Shown one piece after another: positions 6,740-8,915 of a stretch of DNA of 8,915 bases. This stretch comes from Sulfurimonas sp. (lineage in GTDB: Bacteria > Campylobacterota > Campylobacteria > Campylobacterales > Sulfurimonadaceae): positions 1 through 8,915 of the forward strand of contig JALSKR010000241.1 of the NCBI GenBank assembly GCA_026988735.1. The letters are read 5' to 3'. Position 1 is the first letter of the stretch, and each line of letters starts with the position of its first letter. The notes under the pieces were generated by a model, which saw nothing but the letters and a program-made list of their open reading frames with translations, searched no databases and had not been told where the DNA came from. The translations under genes and the position numbers were made by a program.

Positions 6740-7420
6740 ATGAAAATAAGTTCTGAATTTTCCAAGTATGCAATGCATTATGGTTCTTATAATGTTATTC
6801 AGCAAAAAGTAGCAGACAAGCTTCTTTCTCTCGTTGCTTCACAGCCAAAAAATATTTTGGATCTTGGCTGCGGAAGCGGTACTTTGGCAAAAAAAATAAA
6901 TTGGCAGTATGATAAGCTGATGGCAGTTGATTTTGCTCCGGGAATGTTGGAACTACATCCAAAGTCTCAAAAGATAGAGTGTATTTACGGAAATTTTAAT
7001 GATGCAAATCTTTTTGAATTGTTAAGAGAATATAGTTTTGATTATATTTTTTCTGCTTCGGCATTGCAATGGGCAGATGATATGGAAAAAACATTCCAAC
7101 AACTGCAAACTTTTCAAACCCCTGTCGCACTTGCGGTTTTTACAGCAAATACATTTAAGACCTTACATGTAACAGCAGGATTGGAACCACTGCTTATAGA
7201 TACATGTAAACTTGAGTTTTTGCAAAGAAAGTATTTTGATGCGAATTTTGAAGTGGTACACTATAAGCTGGAATTTGAAAATGTCAGAGATATGTTTCGT
7301 TATATAAAAAAGAGCGGAGTCAGTGCTTCTCGTAATGTTTTAAGCTACAAAGAGATGAAAAAACTGATGCAGGAATATCCACTGAATTATTTAGAATTTG
7401 AAGTAGCGTTTATCTATTAA
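6740..7420 (+). CDS. bioC: SAM-dependent methyltransferase, BioC-like malonyl-ACP O-methyltransferase
   Basis: BioC methylates malonyl-ACP so that the fatty-acid cycle can build the pimeloyl chain of biotin. The 226-residue product has the class I SAM fold: motif I LDLGCGSG (40-47) and Asp64 after the second strand (AVDFAP). Beyond a generic methyltransferase, BioC-type features are FSKYAMHYGSYNVIQQK (7-23), ALQWADDM (108-115; the QW follows BioC's AVQW), RYIKKSGVSASR (187-198) and a closing YPLNYLEFEV (213-222). E. coli BioC is about 25 residues longer. It starts 10 nt after znuB behind a weak AGAGAA, so it is probably translated from the zinc operon message. Its last 11 bp overlap the 3' end of the opposing ThiD2-like gene. 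A methyltransferase with another acyl-carrier substrate cannot be ruled out. Confidence 0.75.
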   Translation: MKISSEFSKYAMHYGSYNVIQQKVADKLLSLVASQPKNILDLGCGSGTLAKKINWQYDKLMAVDFAPGMLELHPKSQKIECIYGNFNDANLFELLREYSFDYIFSASALQWADDMEKTFQQLQTFQTPVALAVFTANTFKTLHVTAGLEPLLIDTCKLEFLQRKYFDANFEVVHYKLEFENVRDMFRYIKKSGVSASRNVLSYKEMKKLMQEYPLNYLEFEVAFIY

Positions 7421-7817
7421 GCATAACTTCTTTTTCTAAAGTATAGAGTTCATAACGCAGAGTTTTGAAATTTTCACTGTAGTCTATATTGTCCAATTTA
7501 TAGAGTTCTTCCAACACTCTGGCAGATTCCTGCGCACGCTTAAAATTGGCAGTCAGTATATCTTCAAGTGTAGAACGGCTTTGTTCGCTTTTTGTAGATG
7601 GTCGCAAGACGTCATTTACACTGTCTCTGTTTTTAAGCAGTTCTTTTGTTTCTTGAATCTGTGCTTTGTGTCGGAGTGATTTGAGTCTGGAGGAGAGTTC
7701 TTTGTTGTTGTCTCTGTATCGAAGTATATCTTCAACCACGCGTATACCTTCTTTGAGACGGTTTATATTGGCATCAATCACCCGAAAAAGTTCGGGTGAG
7801 AGAGAATTACTCTTCAT
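7410..7817 (-). CDS. Stand-alone ThiD2-like protein (thiamin biosynthesis)
   Basis: From the ATG at 7817-7815 the product has 135 residues and matches the ThiD2 domain pattern: RVIDANINRLKEGIRVVEDI (12-31), SLRHK (47-51), NRDSVNDV (63-70), ANFKRAQESARVLEEL (90-105) and LRYELYTLEKE (120-130). In several phyla this domain is fused to the N-terminus of ThiE; it has been described as a kinase for hydroxymethylpyrimidine phosphate in thiamin synthesis (recalled). Campylobacterota copies are often labelled thiamine-phosphate pyrophosphorylase, but no TIM-barrel ThiE domain is present here, so that name would mislead. The frame also opens at a TTG (7832), overlapping the BI-1 family gene by 26 bp; ATG 7817 overlaps by 11 bp and is preferred. 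It is probably cotranscribed with that gene. The family call is good; activity is inferred. Confidence 0.75.
   Translation of the reverse strand: MKSNSLSPELFRVIDANINRLKEGIRVVEDILRYRDNNKELSSRLKSLRHKAQIQETKELLKNRDSVNDVLRPSTKSEQSRSTLEDILTANFKRAQESARVLEELYKLDNIDYSENFKTLRYELYTLEKEVMLNR
7778..7799. other. Strong hairpin at the BI-1 / thiD2-like junction
   Basis: TCACCCGAA and TTCGGGTGA form a perfect 9-bp stem around a 4-nt loop. It starts 7 nt after the BI-1 family stop codon and lies in codons 7-14 of the ThiD2-like gene. No T-run follows on either strand, so it is not a standard intrinsic terminator. It could stall or stabilise the transcript or slow early translation of the downstream gene. 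The structure is directly visible; its role is inferred. Confidence 0.6.
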
Positions 7818-8505
7818 TTCCGAAGATGCCAAAAAGCTGTAACAGTGCTATAAAGATATTTAAAAAGTCTAAATAAAGCGCAATGGCACCGTCTATAGGA
7901 GTTTGGTAGGCTCCTTTCATAATGTTTTGTGTATCATAAATCACAAGGATACTAAAAAGTATTACCACCGCTCCGGCAATAATAATTTGAAACATAGGAT
8001 TTCCAAGAAAGATGTTTATGATTGAAAATCCAATGATTACAAAAAGAGCAATCATTAAAGGTTTTCCGTATCCTGTAAAATCCTTTGTACTTTTTATAGC
8101 AAAAAAACTCATTGCACCAAAGACAACTGCAGTCATGGCAAATGCGTTACCGACTATTGCGCCACCACCGCTCATTCCAAGTGTATATGCTAGTAATGGT
8201 GCGGTAGTAAGTCCTGTAACAAAGACAAAAGCAAACATTACCAACAGGTTTATACCTGGTTTGTTCTTAACAAACTGTAAGCCGATTAAAAGTCCAATCT
8301 CTAAAAAAAAGAGTGGCCAGATTAAACCTGAAATACTTGCAGCCAAAGGCACACCTACATAAGCTCCGGCAGCGCCTGCAAGCATTGATGCAGCGAAAAG
8401 CTTATATGTCTCTTTTACAAAAGAGACTATCTGCGCTTCGCTGCGACTTTCTACGTGTGAAGCATACGAGTTACCTCTTGCATAATCACGATCATATAGT
8501 CCCAT
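7807..8505 (-). CDS. Bax inhibitor-1 / YccA family inner-membrane protein
   Basis: A 232-residue protein with a short charged N-terminus (1 to about 30) and about seven membrane segments (near 34-54, 58-78, 86-107, 115-136, 149-168, 172-190, 207-226), as in the BI-1/YccA/YetJ family. Two aspartates, Asp191 in VIYDTQ and Asp213 in ALYLDFLNIF, match the pair that acts as pH sensor in the Bacillus YetJ calcium-leak channel; relatives such as E. coli YccA interact with the FtsH protease. Which role applies here cannot be told. The start is the ATG at 8505-8503, with AAGGA about 8 nt upstream; the frame reaches back to a TTG at 8523, but that would absorb the ribosome site. The ThiD2-like gene overlaps its end. 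The ATG product begins MGLYDRDYARG. Confidence 0.9.
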   Translation of the reverse strand: MGLYDRDYARGNSYASHVESRSEAQIVSFVKETYKLFAASMLAGAAGAYVGVPLAASISGLIWPLFFLEIGLLIGLQFVKNKPGINLLVMFAFVFVTGLTTAPLLAYTLGMSGGGAIVGNAFAMTAVVFGAMSFFAIKSTKDFTGYGKPLMIALFVIIGFSIINIFLGNPMFQIIIAGAVVILFSILVIYDTQNIMKGAYQTPIDGAIALYLDFLNIFIALLQLFGIFGNEE

Positions 8506-8529
8506 AATTTTTTCCTTTTTCAATATCTG

Positions 8530-8557
8530 TTTATAAGATATTTTTTTATTTAGTGAA
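8530..8557 (-). promoter_or_regulatory. Possible promoter of the BI-1 family gene
   Basis: On the minus strand TTCACT (8557-8552, 4 of 6) and TATAAA (8535-8530, 5 of 6) are 16 bp apart. Transcription would start near 8523, about 18 nt before the ATG at 8505. The match is moderate in a very A/T-rich stretch. Confidence 0.35.
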
Positions 8558-8680
8558 TTCTATAGATAAAAAGTTAATGGAAGGCAACATAAGAGAAGTG
8601 GAATGCTTACACTATATATATGTTGGTGAAGATGCTACGCTAAAATAAGCAAAACTAATTCTAAATGAAACAGACTCAAA
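8558..8680. other. Intergenic stretch without a supported gene
   Basis: A/T-rich DNA between the BI-1 promoter and the right-hand promoter block. The only reading frame worth a mention is a 23-codon plus-strand ORF, ATG 8577 to TAA 8648 (product starts MEGNIREVECLHYIYV), whose frame is also open upstream to 8508. It has no ribosome site and resembles nothing I recognise, so I do not call it a gene. Confidence 0.6.
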
Positions 8681-8697
8681 AGAAATTTAAAATTTCT
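8681..8697. promoter_or_regulatory. Palindromic A/T tract upstream of the strong promoter (UP-element-like)
   Basis: AGAAATTT-A-AAATTTCT is a perfect inverted repeat with 8-bp arms and a 1-bp centre. Relative to a start near 8744 it covers about -63 to -47, where the alpha subunit of RNA polymerase contacts UP elements. It also resembles, from memory, the UP element of E. coli rrnB P1. A dimeric regulator site is the alternative. Confidence 0.5.
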
Positions 8698-8708
8698 CTC
8701 AGATACTA

Positions 8709-8737
8709 TTGACATTAAAGTCGAAATCCCCTATAAT
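8709..8737 (+). promoter_or_regulatory. Perfect-consensus sigma70 promoter, probably of an rRNA operon
   Basis: TTGACA (8709-8714) and TATAAT (8732-8737) both match 6 of 6, at the ideal 17-bp spacing. Transcription should start near 8744 after a TCCCATCC stretch, C-rich as is common in the discriminators of stable-RNA promoters. No coding start follows in the remaining 170 bases. The promoter is nearly certain from sequence; the rRNA target is inferred from the leader. Confidence 0.85.
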
Positions 8738-8812
8738 TCCCATCCACAAACAGAGAGACCTTGTTTAAAAGGTTGAGAGAGACTTCGAGTTGAAGCCACT
8801 GAATATGTTTGA

Positions 8813-8826
8813 GATCATTGAAAACT
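8813..8826 (+). promoter_or_regulatory. boxA-like antitermination element
   Basis: GATCATTGAAAACT, followed by AAGCAAG, resembles the TTCTTTGAAAACT(AAACAAG) segment that precedes Bacillus rRNA genes and acts as boxA for the Nus factors (comparison from memory). Its place, about 70 nt into the leader, suits that role. Confidence 0.45.
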
Positions 8827-8830
8827 AAGC

Positions 8831-8875
8831 AAGTAAGAGACTCTCTATCTTTACAGACAGAGAGATAAATTACTT
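8831..8875 (+). other. Leader hairpin with two-part stem
   Basis: AAGTAA (8831-8836) pairs with TTACTT (8870-8875). Inside, CTCTCT (8841-8846) pairs with AGAGAG (8859-8864), and after an A/C mismatch TCT (8848-8850) pairs with AGA (8855-8857) around a TTAC loop. An internal loop (8837-8840 against 8865-8869) separates the two parts. No T-run follows, so it is not a terminator. A role in pre-rRNA folding or RNase III processing is inferred. Confidence 0.5.
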
Positions 8876-8915
8876 AGAAATAACTAATAAACAACAACCG
8901 TCTATTCTATTTTGA

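Larger units (their letters stand above)
8744..8915 (+). other. Untranslated leader, probably pre-16S rRNA 5' region
   Basis: The 172 bases after the promoter hold no plausible gene but several structures: a small hairpin ACCTT/AAGGT (8758-8762 with 8769-8773), CTTC/GAAG (8783-8786 with 8792-8795), a boxA-like segment and a larger hairpin at 8831-8875. This fits the antiterminated leader of an rRNA operon. The window stops before any recognisable 16S 5' end (GAGTTTGATCCTGGCTC), so the mature gene should begin just right of 8915. Confidence 0.6.

Noticed and set aside
8012..8507. Plus-strand frames over the BI-1 family gene
   Set aside because: Antisense to a clear seven-helix membrane protein, without ribosome sites or recognisable products.
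8604..8650. TGCTTA/TAAGCA inverted repeat around 35 bases
   Set aside because: Only 6 bp with a long A/T-rich loop; expected by chance.
8838..8875. Leader hairpin as an intrinsic terminator
   Set aside because: No T-run follows, and it lies in the leader of a very strong promoter.

Overview
The window looks like ordinary chromosome from a low-GC Gram-negative bacterium, most likely a Campylobacterota member close to Sulfurimonas. That assignment rests on the protein sequences, the secG-frr-pyrE order and A/T-rich codon use; it is recalled knowledge, not a search result. No mobile element, CRISPR array, phage gene, toxin-antitoxin pair or tRNA is visible. I did not find a previously undescribed multi-gene system. 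The unusual signals are mostly regulatory DNA.

Layout, left to right. (1) The 5' two thirds of pyrG (CTP synthase), minus strand, running off the left edge. (2) A 76-bp divergent gap whose two -10 boxes form a perfect inverted repeat. (3) A Kef-type monovalent cation/proton antiporter on the plus strand, meeting pyrE tail to tail with 13 bp between them. (4) A minus-strand operon secG-frr-pyrE (preprotein translocase subunit, ribosome recycling factor, orotate phosphoribosyltransferase). (5) A 117-bp divergent gap with two sigma70-type promoters sharing one -35 region and a palindrome that could be a metal-regulator site. (6) A plus-strand operon znuA-znuC-znuB-bioC: zinc ABC importer plus a malonyl-ACP O-methyltransferase-like gene. 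(7) A minus-strand pair: a Bax-inhibitor-1/YccA-type membrane protein followed by a stand-alone ThiD2-like thiamin gene, whose 3' end overlaps that of bioC by 11 bp. (8) A 410-bp non-coding right end holding a palindromic A/T tract, a perfect-consensus sigma70 promoter (TTGACA, 17 bp, TATAAT) and a structured leader with a boxA-like element. This is most simply the start of an rRNA operon whose 16S gene lies just beyond the window.

Functional picture. PyrE and PyrG are both pyrimidine nucleotide enzymes but lie in separate units. Frr, SecG and the putative rRNA operon belong to protein synthesis and export. ZnuABC would capture zinc in the periplasm and import it, with histidine-rich stretches on both ZnuA and ZnuC. 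BioC-like and ThiD2-like proteins serve cofactor synthesis (biotin, thiamin). Several nominal long reading frames begin too early: better starts are 949 (antiporter), 8505 (BI-1 family) and 7817 (ThiD2-like).
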